7,401 bases of DNA from UBA3478 sp049596955. Its GTDB lineage: Bacteria; Bacteroidota; Bacteroidia; Flavobacteriales; Flavobacteriaceae. Shown here piece after piece: positions 1-6,938 of this stretch. The stretch's first letter is position 1. Each line of letters begins with the position of its first letter. The stretch covers positions 1-7,401 of the forward strand of contig JBMYMD010000042.1 in the NCBI GenBank assembly GCA_049596955.1, written 5' to 3'. Made by a program: the position numbers and the translations under genes. Below the pieces are notes generated by a model. It did not search any database. It was not told where the DNA came from and saw only the letters and a list, made by a program, of their open reading frames with translations.

Positions 1-916
1 AATATTTTAAAAAGAAGTTGCTTTTAACTCCTCCTTCATCCGTAGAGCCTTTGGTACCTTTAAGACCAGCGTTGAAGCGGTGTCCATTGGGGCCATTGTC
101 ACTCATATAAATCAACACGGTATTTTCATCAAGTGCATTGTCTTTGAGTGCTTGTAGTATGCGCTTAAGGTTGTGATCTATATTTTCAACCATGGCATAA
201 GCGGCCTTAGAATGATTTACATCTTCACGCTCATTCTCTTTAATGCTAATGGCGTCAAACTTTTTATACCACTTTTCAGGAACCTGCATTGGGCTGTGCG
301 GTGTATTCAAACTCAGGACGGCTAAAAAAGGTTCTTCAGCATTTTGACCGGCAAATTCAATTGTTTTAGAGGTGAGATCATCGGTTAAATATCCTTTAGA
401 ACGGATGGCTTTTCCGTTGTGCTCAATACGGGCGTTAAAGTAGTGGCCTAGGTGTCCAGAACAGAAACCATAAAACTCGTCAAATCCTCTTGCGTTGGGG
501 TGGTAGGGGTACTGCTGTCCACTATGCCATTTGCCAAAAAAACCTGTTCGGTATCCACCTTCTTTAAAATAATCACCGAGCAGTTGTTGGTCTAAATTGA
601 TACGCTCACCGCCTGCTGAGGTTGAGTACACTCCAGATCTAGGATAATACTTTCCGGTAAGTAGTTCAGCTCGTGTTGGTGAGCAAACAGGACTCACATA
701 AAAATTTTCAAATGAGAGCGCGCTTTCGGCTAGCTCATCTAAAGTCGGGGTATGTAAGTAAGGATTTCCTCTTGCACTCAAGTCTCCATAACCTTGATCG
801 TCAGCAATAATGAGAATCACATTGGGTCTTTGATCTGTTTCAGTGTTGGTTGCACAAGAAAAACACATCAAGAAAATGAGACTTATGTAACACGAATAAC
901 AAAACTTCCAATTCAT
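1..916 (-). CDS. Type I sulfatase, predicted lipoprotein (C-terminus beyond left edge)
   Basis: Predicted formylglycine-dependent sulfatase (alkaline-phosphatase fold) that cleaves sulfate esters, probably from sulfated glycans, in the periplasm or at the outer membrane. I translated it by hand from ATG at 916 to the left edge: 305 codons with no stop, perhaps 55-65% of a usual 450-600 aa sulfatase. Residues 1-21 form a hydrophobic signal ending in FSC, making Cys21 the likely lipidated residue. The domain opens at residue 31 with PNVILIIADDQGYGD, where Asp39 and Asp40 are predicted Ca ligands. The modification motif is C78-S-P-T-R82 followed by AELLTG, so it is a Cys-type enzyme needing a formylglycine-generating activity not encoded here. 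Other family motifs are GKWH (Lys129, His131), TPH (His207), SDNG (Asp273, Asn274) and GLKGTKG with EGG near the edge. No SusC/SusD or glycoside hydrolase is visible, so the substrate cannot be assigned. Confidence 0.93.
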   Translation of the reverse strand, partial: MNWKFCYSCYISLIFLMCFSCATNTETDQRPNVILIIADDQGYGDLSARGNPYLHTPTLDELAESALSFENFYVSPVCSPTRAELLTGKYYPRSGVYSTSAGGERINLDQQLLGDYFKEGGYRTGFFGKWHSGQQYPYHPNARGFDEFYGFCSGHLGHYFNARIEHNGKAIRSKGYLTDDLTSKTIEFAGQNAEEPFLAVLSLNTPHSPMQVPEKWYKKFDAISIKENEREDVNHSKAAYAMVENIDHNLKRILQALKDNALDENTVLIYMSDNGPNGHRFNAGLKGTKGSTDEGGVKSNFFLKY

Positions 917-948
917 TTCGAATAACTTTGAGCGCTAAAAGCTTTAAG
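917..948 (+). promoter_or_regulatory. Divergent intergenic region with Bacteroidota -7 box for thioredoxin
   Basis: These 32 bp separate the divergent sulfatase and thioredoxin starts. TAACTTTG at 923-930 matches the Bacteroidota sigma-factor -7 consensus TAnnTTTG exactly and sits 26 bp upstream of the thioredoxin ATG at 949, implying a leader of roughly a dozen bases. I see no TTG-type -33 element at the expected distance, which would fall inside the sulfatase 5' coding region. For the sulfatase, the closest match on the minus strand is TAAAGTTTG at 961-953, one base too long and inside the thioredoxin gene, so it is only a weak candidate. Confidence 0.5.
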
Positions 949-1245
949 ATGGCAAACTTTACAGAATTAATCAAACAATCTGACCTTGTCTTAGTCGATT
1001 TTTATGCGGACTGGTGTGGCCCTTGTAAAACGATGTCGCCAATATTAACAGAGGTTAAAAAGCACTTTAGCGACAAATTAAAAGTGCTAAAAATCAACGT
1101 CGACAACAATCAGAGCTTATCTGCAAGACTACAAGTAAGGGGAGTTCCAACACTGATGTTGTACAAAAGCAACCAACAAGTTTGGAGACAGTCTGGAGTA
1201 GTCGACGCGAATCAACTTATCAGTCTAGTCAATTCGCACCTCTAG
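949..1245 (+). CDS. Thioredoxin family protein, 98 aa
   Basis: Small cytoplasmic dithiol-disulfide oxidoreductase of the classical thioredoxin fold, with no signal peptide or membrane segment. The active site is W22-C23-G24-P25-C26-K27, the buried acidic residue is Asp17 in LVDFYADWC, and the cis-proline is Pro67 in VRGVPTLML. The length is that of a complete single-domain thioredoxin. I chose ATG 949 over the in-frame TTG at 928 because that TTG forms the end of the -7 promoter box and because ATG gives the usual short N-terminus (MANFTELIKQ). It is divergent from the sulfatase and convergent with the amidohydrolase, so it is probably transcribed alone. Partner reductase and target proteins cannot be read from the window. 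It could equally be called trxA-like, but I give no symbol because Bacteroidota carry several paralogues of this size. Confidence 0.95.
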   Translation: MANFTELIKQSDLVLVDFYADWCGPCKTMSPILTEVKKHFSDKLKVLKINVDNNQSLSARLQVRGVPTLMLYKSNQQVWRQSGVVDANQLISLVNSHL

Positions 1246-1251
1246 TATTTT

Positions 1252-4200
1252 TTACTTTTGAGAAACTCCCGGTAAAGTGTCATCTGGCGTACTTTGTGTC
1301 CAAGGATAATCTTGTTTTACCTTTTGGGGATGCACCTGATCTAAGCTTTCAGCCTCGTATACCGTTCCGTTTTTAATCACCCATTTAACGCTATTGGTGT
1401 TTCTGATATCTTCCAAAGGGTTTTTGTCTAGTACTACCAGATCAGCTAATTTTCCTTCTTCTATGCTTCCTAAATCTTGTTCTAAGCCTATGGCTCTCGC
1501 CCCTAAAATGGTGGCGACTTTAAGCGCGTTGTGATTGCTTAAACCACCACTTTGCATGCTCCACAATTCCCAGTGATAACCTAAGCCTTGAAGCTGCCCG
1601 TGCGAACCAACTCCTGCAATTCCCCCTGCCTTAACCAAGTCATTGACAAATACAGCATGATCTTCGAAAACGTATTCTTCTTTCATGAACCATCCTGCAT
1701 TTCGTCTTCTAGACTTGGTGTCAAGCTCAGATTTTGGGGTAAATCGATTGATTTTGGCATCACCCTGCACCTCTTCAGTGGCGTAAAAATAGTTTTCAGC
1801 CCATGGGCCTCCATATGATACTAATAATGTTGGGGTGTAAGCGGTTTTTGATTGAGCGACAAATGAGGTGAAATCTTCGTAAAGCGGATATATGGGAAAG
1901 GAGTGTTCGTGCCCAGGGTAGCCATCAAGTATTTGCGTGATGTTTAATTTAAAATCTAATCCACCCTCTGTTGTCGGCATTAATTCTTGTTCTTTTGCCG
2001 CTTCAATAATCCATTGTCTGTGCTTGCGATTTCCGGTCAAGTACATCTTGATGGTCTTGGTATTGTAATATTTTGAATATTGTTTAAGTACATTTTTAGC
2101 GTGCTTTAAACTGGTGATGTTATAACCCCAAAAGCCTACCCCAGGACCAGTTGAATATACTCTTGGCCCAGGTATTTGACCGGCTTCAACCATGTCAGCA
2201 TAAGTGAGTACATCGGTTGTTGCGGTTTGTGGATCTCTTGTAGTAGTTACCCCATATGCGAGGTTAGCCGCATAAACCCAGACATGGTTTTTATGTAAAC
2301 CCCATGCAGGCCACATATGAGCATGTGTGTCTACAAACCCAGGAACAACGGTTTGCCCTTTAGCGTTTATGATATGGGCTTTTGCTCCTGCCGAAATAGC
2401 TGAAGCCGATACTTTAGCAATTCGATTATTAACAATATGAATCCAACCGTTTTCGATGATTTCATCTTCTTTCATGCTGACGATTCTGGCATTCTTAATA
2501 AGCACTTCTCCTTGAGGGATAGCTCGATTCACCTTGACTTCAATTTGCTGCTCACTAGCGGTGTATTTCTTTTCTTCTTCCTCTTCTTCTTTTTTCTTTT
2601 CGTCATCTTCACTGTCTTTTTTGGCATCTGCTAAAAGTGCTTTTTCCTTCTTCTCACGCGCCAATTCTTCTTTAAACAACTTGGCTTCAGGAATATTATA
2701 GGTAAAAAGAGTGTTTCCTAAGGTCCAAAATACCAGATTGCCCTCTGCTCCCCAGCTCGGAAATTCTCCGCCAAATTCAGTGAGTTTCATGGCAGGAAAA
2801 CTCGCCTTGTCAGCATCTTTTACATTTACAGTCACTCCATCTTTGCCTACCAGGGGAACAGTAACCACATATAAATCGTTGTTGATTTTGGCCAAGGCAT
2901 AATCGCCTTTCGGAGCCTTGTAAATTTCTGAGGCCTTTGAAGGGGTCTTTTTAGGAGCTGTAGGAGTATCAGCTAATAAGTGATTTTCATTATAGCTAGA
3001 ACCATAAACTGTTATTCCATCAATTTTGATGTGTTTTTGAAGGTCTGTTCCGTCCAGTCGCATAGAAACCAATTCGCCATCGTGATTTAAGAACAGGCGA
3101 TTTGAATGGGTCACAAAATGCGGATTGCTGTAGTCAGAACCATTTGTGATAAACTGCGCATTTTGTTCAGCGGCTGCAGTGAACCAAACCAAATCGGCAG
3201 TTGCTCTGAAAGGGCGTGAGGCGTCGGCATCTTTAAATTGCTGAACATCCCCTTTGAAGACTACGATTTGATTATTTGTATTCCAGGCAGGAGCGCTATA
3301 CACTCCATTTTCAGCACTGATTTTTATAGGTTTTTTCTTTTTGATATCCATCATATAGAGGGCGCCTCCTTTGGAATCATCCCAAGTGACAAAAGCAATT
3401 TTACTGCCGTCAGGACTCCAAACAGGCATGGCCTCTGTATGTTCAAAAGACGTCATTCTCATAGGTTTATTATTCTTAAATGACATGAGATACAATCGAT
3501 TCAGCGCAGTGAAAACGATGTGTTTTTGATCAGGTGAAACCTTAGCGTCTCTCAATTGAGTGACATTGAAATACGGATCGTCACTTATGGGGTAATTAAA
3601 CTTTAGCTCTGGCCCCATTGCGAGGGTCTCTTCAACCTCGAACGGAATGAGTTCTGCAGTTTTTGAAGCGATATCTATCTTGTGAATTTGCCCACCATAA
3701 GAAGAGATGAGATGTTTAGAATCTGGCGTGAAACTCATAGCCGGTAGTACGCCAAGAGGCGCGATTGATTCTTGTTCATCTCGTTGCACTGGATAGGCCA
3801 ACCAGCTTTCTTCACTTGTTTTGAGGTTTCGTAAAATCAGACCGGTTTGATCGTTATGACGACTACCGTAAACCAAGTATTTTCCGTCTGGAGACAGGGT
3901 TGGTGTAAAGGCCGAACCGTATCTACTGGTCATTGTCGTTTTTTTGGAAGTTTTAAAGTCGTAGGTTGCCAGTTGGTATTGAGGAAGCCTTGCGTTGTAT
4001 TGCCAAGCTCCTGTTCGCTGGGAAAACCAAATTTTAGACGCATCTGGACTATAAGTAGGCTCAGAAATTTTGAGGTTATCAGGCTCGTCGATGAGCTGTA
4101 CTCCATCGCCCCCATCTTTGTGGTACATATAGAGCTTGAAGTTTCTAGTGCCCTTGCTCACAGCGATGTAATTTCCGTCTGGAGACCAGTCTGCGCTTTG

Positions 4201-4593
4201 CATATTAAAGGTATCTCCTTTTGTAATTTGAACAGTGTCTTTTTTGACGCGGTCTATTCTCCAAGCATTATTTCCTCCGCTTCGGTCAGATAAAAACAAA
4301 ATTTCTTCTCCATTTGGAGCGTATTTGGGGTGAGAGTCAAAGGCTAATCCTTCGGTAATTCGAGTTGCTTTTCCCCCAGAAATGGGAATTTCATATAAGT
4401 CTCCCAGAAAATCAAATACAATGTGGGTTCCTTTGGGGTGTACATCGAGCGACATCCAGGTCCCCTTGTTTGATTTTATTTCAATAAAGCGCTCTGCTTT
4501 TAGTGGTAGGCCTTTATCTTTTTTGTCTTTGTCTTGTGCGTTTGCTGAAAACACAAACGAAATAAATAGCAAAAAGAGTCCAATTTTTTTCAT
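1252..4593 (-). CDS. Exported PD40 beta-propeller / amidohydrolase fusion protein, 1113 aa
   Basis: A large exported metal-dependent hydrolase of the amidohydrolase superfamily joined to a TolB/tricorn-like propeller. Residues 1-19 are a Sec signal peptide with cleavage predicted at ANA|QD. Residues from about 35 to 640 hold PD40-type blades, seen as W/Y-SPDG-like motifs near 136-139, 181-184, 233-236, 289-291, 352-355 and 392-395, probably forming one or two propellers. Residues 642-677 are a highly charged Lys/Glu linker. The amidohydrolase domain runs from about 695 to 1080: GFVDTHAH (His757, His759), a candidate carboxylated Lys849 in IKMYLTG, His897 in GHEHS, and the C-terminal GSIEEGKLADLVVLD signature at 1042-1056. 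The usual strand-5 His and strand-8 Asp appear to be replaced (TTEGG, GSHGQ). Peptide or cyclic amide substrates are plausible for the family but not shown here. The start at 4593 puts the signal peptide first. A lipoprotein gene lies 37 bp upstream on the same strand. Confidence 0.93.
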   Translation of the reverse strand: MKKIGLFLLFISFVFSANAQDKDKKDKGLPLKAERFIEIKSNKGTWMSLDVHPKGTHIVFDFLGDLYEIPISGGKATRITEGLAFDSHPKYAPNGEEILFLSDRSGGNNAWRIDRVKKDTVQITKGDTFNMQSADWSPDGNYIAVSKGTRNFKLYMYHKDGGDGVQLIDEPDNLKISEPTYSPDASKIWFSQRTGAWQYNARLPQYQLATYDFKTSKKTTMTSRYGSAFTPTLSPDGKYLVYGSRHNDQTGLILRNLKTSEESWLAYPVQRDEQESIAPLGVLPAMSFTPDSKHLISSYGGQIHKIDIASKTAELIPFEVEETLAMGPELKFNYPISDDPYFNVTQLRDAKVSPDQKHIVFTALNRLYLMSFKNNKPMRMTSFEHTEAMPVWSPDGSKIAFVTWDDSKGGALYMMDIKKKKPIKISAENGVYSAPAWNTNNQIVVFKGDVQQFKDADASRPFRATADLVWFTAAAEQNAQFITNGSDYSNPHFVTHSNRLFLNHDGELVSMRLDGTDLQKHIKIDGITVYGSSYNENHLLADTPTAPKKTPSKASEIYKAPKGDYALAKINNDLYVVTVPLVGKDGVTVNVKDADKASFPAMKLTEFGGEFPSWGAEGNLVFWTLGNTLFTYNIPEAKLFKEELAREKKEKALLADAKKDSEDDEKKKEEEEEEKKYTASEQQIEVKVNRAIPQGEVLIKNARIVSMKEDEIIENGWIHIVNNRIAKVSASAISAGAKAHIINAKGQTVVPGFVDTHAHMWPAWGLHKNHVWVYAANLAYGVTTTRDPQTATTDVLTYADMVEAGQIPGPRVYSTGPGVGFWGYNITSLKHAKNVLKQYSKYYNTKTIKMYLTGNRKHRQWIIEAAKEQELMPTTEGGLDFKLNITQILDGYPGHEHSFPIYPLYEDFTSFVAQSKTAYTPTLLVSYGGPWAENYFYATEEVQGDAKINRFTPKSELDTKSRRRNAGWFMKEEYVFEDHAVFVNDLVKAGGIAGVGSHGQLQGLGYHWELWSMQSGGLSNHNALKVATILGARAIGLEQDLGSIEEGKLADLVVLDKNPLEDIRNTNSVKWVIKNGTVYEAESLDQVHPQKVKQDYPWTQSTPDDTLPGVSQK

Positions 4594-4630
4594 GGATGTA
4601 GTGTTTTAGTAGGAGTAAAAAGTACAAATT

Positions 4631-5305
4631 TTATTTGTCAGTATAGTTGTACCAATATTTAGCTCTGACAAAGGCCTTGTCTTGATCAAACATATAACTG
4701 CTTCTTTTCGAGGGCACCCAAACGCCTTTGCTTTGGGTCATTTTTTCATTGTGAATAATGCTTTTTCTGCCGTTGTGCATCAAGTCGTAGCCTTCAACCA
4801 AGCCGCTATTTTTGTTGATAAAGAGCTTCCAAATATCATTGGAATTGTCGTCGAATACAATTTGTAACTGATAACATTTTTGATCGAAAAAAACACTGTC
4901 TTTAAGACGAGAGATGTTTGCTTTTTCGTCTTTGAATACGTGGGGCTGGTAGAGCACAAATCGCGAAGTATATACGGCTGTTTCAAAGGCCTTTATTTGC
5001 GCTTCGCTGTAATTGTTTTCGTCAGAAGTAAAAATGCGATTGACTCTCATTTCAAAGTTTTCTTGCGAAGGGGTGTTTAAGCGTTCTATTTGATACCAAA
5101 AGGGTTTAGAGTGAAATCCGTGCAGTTCTATTTGGGTTTTTTCAAGGCTGCCGTCAGCGAGAAACAAACTTGTTTTTTTCTCAAAATGTAAGCTGTCTTG
5201 ATCGCTTAAAACACCTGTAGAAACTATGGCATTTTCAAGAATGGAATCAGCACTTTTTTGACAGGACACAATAAGCAATATTAGCAGCGGAAGAAGAGAT
5301 TTCAT
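4631..5305 (-). CDS. Predicted lipoprotein of unknown function, 224 aa
   Basis: I do not firmly recognise this protein. From ATG 5305 it begins MKSLLPLLILLIVSC, a textbook lipoprotein signal with lipobox I-V-S-C and lipidated Cys15, followed by Gln-Lys-Ser. The mature part starts with an ADSILENAI helix, then alternates short strands rich in aromatic and charged residues (HGFHSKPFWYQIERLN, CYQLQIVFDD, WKLFINKNSGLVEGYDL), ending with VWVPSKRSSYMF and YWYNYTDK. This pattern resembles the LolA-like or DUF6503-type small periplasmic proteins of flavobacteria, which are predicted to bind hydrophobic ligands, but I propose that only weakly. The reading frame stays open upstream to 5434, but the extra 43 residues lie antisense to the amidase 5' end and would bury the signal peptide, so ATG 5305 is chosen. 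It is probably the first gene of a two-gene unit with the PD40-amidohydrolase. Confidence 0.85.
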   Translation of the reverse strand: MKSLLPLLILLIVSCQKSADSILENAIVSTGVLSDQDSLHFEKKTSLFLADGSLEKTQIELHGFHSKPFWYQIERLNTPSQENFEMRVNRIFTSDENNYSEAQIKAFETAVYTSRFVLYQPHVFKDEKANISRLKDSVFFDQKCYQLQIVFDDNSNDIWKLFINKNSGLVEGYDLMHNGRKSIIHNEKMTQSKGVWVPSKRSSYMFDQDKAFVRAKYWYNYTDK

Positions 5306-5345
5306 TTTAAAACTTAACTTTAATACAACTTTAAAATTAACCATT
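5306..5345. promoter_or_regulatory. Divergent intergenic region between lipoprotein and amidase genes
   Basis: These 40 very AT-rich bases must carry promoters for both directions. The best matches to TAnnTTTG have one mismatch each: TAACTTTA at 5315-5322 on the plus strand, 31 bp before the amidase GTG, and TAAAGTTG at 5333-5326 on the minus strand, 28 bp before the lipoprotein ATG. Both distances resemble the 26 bp seen for thioredoxin. No clear -33 element is visible, so the assignment rests on position and partial similarity in a low-complexity AT stretch where such matches arise easily by chance. Confidence 0.3.
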
Positions 5346-6908
5346 GTGAGAAAATTGAAAATCTTTTTTGTGCTTTTCAGCTTGAGCGGCTTTCTCTCTT
5401 GTGAATCAAACCAAACCGCAAGTTCTAAACTCATGGAGATCGATGTCGAAGGATTATCTGAGGCCTATCTCGCTAAAGATCTAACCGTAAAAGAAGTGTT
5501 GCAATTTTATGTAGATAGAATGAATACGATAGACAAACAAGGCCCTGAACTCAATTCTATAATTGCATTGCATCCAAATATCTGGAATCGAGCTGAAGAA
5601 TTAGATGCAGAATTGGCTGCTGGAAAATGGAGAGGCCCTCTTCACGGAATACCCGTTCTCATAAAAGATAATATTGACATTTCTGGAATGCCTACTACGG
5701 CTGGATCTCGTGCAATGAAAGACGCTTACCCAGAACAAAGCAGTTTTTTAATCACGCAATTGGAAGAGGCTGGAGCACTCATTATGGGTAAAACCAATTT
5801 GAGTGAATGGGCAAATTTTAGAGGGCGAAATTCATCGAGCGGATGGAGCGGTGTTGGTGGACAAACCAAAAATCCATATGTGCTCAATCGTACACCATGT
5901 GGTTCAAGTTCAGGGTCTGGAGTTGCCATAGCTGCAAATTTGGCGGTTTTGGCAGTAGGAACCGAAACCAATGGTTCTATAGTTTGCCCTTGCTCGGTAA
6001 ACGGCATAGTGGGTATAAAACCTACTGTAGGTCTTGTCAGTCGTCAAGGAATCATCCCTATAAGCGAAACCCAAGATACGGCTGGCCCAATGACCAGAAC
6101 CGTGGCAGATGCCGTCTATATGCTTGAAGCGATGAAAGGCAAAGACAAGCGCGACTCAAAAACATTGAATTCCCCAGCGGAACAAGACTTGACAGCACAC
6201 TTAAAAAAAGGGGGATTAAAAGGAAAACGCATAGGGGTTTATTTTACACGACAAGGCAGGTATACGCAAATGGACAGCCTTTTTCAATCGGCTCTGGAAA
6301 CCCTAAAATCTTTAGGAGCCGAACTGGTTGATATCGATGAGATTACCTCACCAAAAACCTCCTCATTTTCATTTCAAGTGATGATTCATGAATATAAAGA
6401 CGGTTTAGGAGCTTATTTTAATTCAAATCCAAATGGAATAGCATCTTTAGAAGCACTGATCGCATTCAATGAGAAAGACAGCGTTGAAACCACATTCTAT
6501 GGGCAACAATATTTAGAAATGGCTCAAGAGTCTGGAGGTAAAAATGCTGAAACCTATAAAACAGCATTAGACAGCTTAAACTATTACAGTAAAACGGAGG
6601 GCTTAGACAAGGTGATGAAAGCACATAATTTAGACGCCATTGTATCTCCGACTCGCAGCCCGGCATGGGTAATCGATCGGGTAAGTGGAGATTCTGGTGG
6701 TTATGGCATTTCATCTTCGTCTTTTGCAGCCTGGTCTGGATACCCTTCTATAACGGTACCCATGGGAGCTGTTCACGGCCTACCTGTCGGATTGAGCTTC
6801 TTTTCTGAAGCTTGGTCTGAGGCGAAGCTTATCGAAATAGCATACGATTATGAACAATCTTCATTTAAACGCGAACCCCCTAAGTTTATTGAAAATTTGG
6901 AGTATTAA
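5346..6908 (+). CDS. Amidase-signature family hydrolase, predicted lipoprotein, 520 aa
   Basis: A serine amide hydrolase of the amidase signature family, probably anchored to a membrane outside the cytoplasm. Residues 1-19 are a lipoprotein signal (MRKLKIFFVL..., lipobox F-L-S-C19). The catalytic triad is complete: Lys107 in GIPVLIKDN, cis-Ser187 in PCGSSSGSG, and nucleophile Ser211 in TETNGSIVCP. The spacing of 24 residues between the two serines equals that in fatty acid amide hydrolase and malonamidase. The fold continues through GIVGIKPTVGLVSRQGIIP (220-238) and a C-terminal SITVPMG (468-474) segment. The PCGSSSGS variant is the type also seen in plant and bacterial amidases annotated simply as amidase, and the signal peptide argues against GatA. 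The start is GTG 5346: no ATG precedes the signal peptide, and the first in-frame ATG (codon 30) would remove it. The substrate is unknown. It is divergent from the 224-aa lipoprotein gene and 30 bp upstream of a Crp/Fnr-like gene. Confidence 0.93.
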   Translation: MRKLKIFFVLFSLSGFLSCESNQTASSKLMEIDVEGLSEAYLAKDLTVKEVLQFYVDRMNTIDKQGPELNSIIALHPNIWNRAEELDAELAAGKWRGPLHGIPVLIKDNIDISGMPTTAGSRAMKDAYPEQSSFLITQLEEAGALIMGKTNLSEWANFRGRNSSSGWSGVGGQTKNPYVLNRTPCGSSSGSGVAIAANLAVLAVGTETNGSIVCPCSVNGIVGIKPTVGLVSRQGIIPISETQDTAGPMTRTVADAVYMLEAMKGKDKRDSKTLNSPAEQDLTAHLKKGGLKGKRIGVYFTRQGRYTQMDSLFQSALETLKSLGAELVDIDEITSPKTSSFSFQVMIHEYKDGLGAYFNSNPNGIASLEALIAFNEKDSVETTFYGQQYLEMAQESGGKNAETYKTALDSLNYYSKTEGLDKVMKAHNLDAIVSPTRSPAWVIDRVSGDSGGYGISSSSFAAWSGYPSITVPMGAVHGLPVGLSFFSEAWSEAKLIEIAYDYEQSSFKREPPKFIENLEY

Positions 6909-6938
6909 TTGCTATCTTGCAAGACAAAATTTTTTACA
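6909..6938 (+). promoter_or_regulatory. Short intergenic region with a 10-bp palindrome before the Crp/Fnr-like gene
   Basis: The region contains the perfect palindrome TCTTGCAAGA at 6915-6924, overlapping a -7-like TATCTTG at 6913-6919 that lacks one T of TAnnTTTG. The latter lies 26 bp before the proposed GTG start, the same spacing as the thioredoxin promoter. A TTTG at 6896-6899 is too close (13 bp) to be a standard -33 element. The run AAAATTTTTT follows the palindrome, but the stem is too short and loopless to be a convincing terminator. It could be a promoter with an operator or chance sequence. Confidence 0.3.

Noticed and set aside
928..948. TTG 928 as the thioredoxin start
   Set aside because: The TTG is the end of an exact -7 promoter box, and ATG 949 gives the usual thioredoxin length.
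3847..4293. 148-aa plus-strand reading frame inside the amidohydrolase gene
   Set aside because: It lies wholly antisense to convincing PD40 propeller coding sequence, has no recognisable domain, and its composition looks like a reverse-strand shadow.
4382..4609. 75-aa plus-strand frame covering the amidohydrolase start
   Set aside because: It is antisense to the signal peptide and first propeller blade and shows no own motif or promoter.
5306..5434. Upstream extension of the 224-aa lipoprotein to a start at 5434
   Set aside because: It would add 43 residues antisense to the amidase signal-peptide region and place a clear lipoprotein signal internally. ATG 5305 gives a perfect N-terminal lipobox.
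5726..6127. Overlapping frames on both strands within the amidase gene
   Set aside because: They sit over the amidase catalytic core, which has an intact, well-conserved frame. These are coding shadows.
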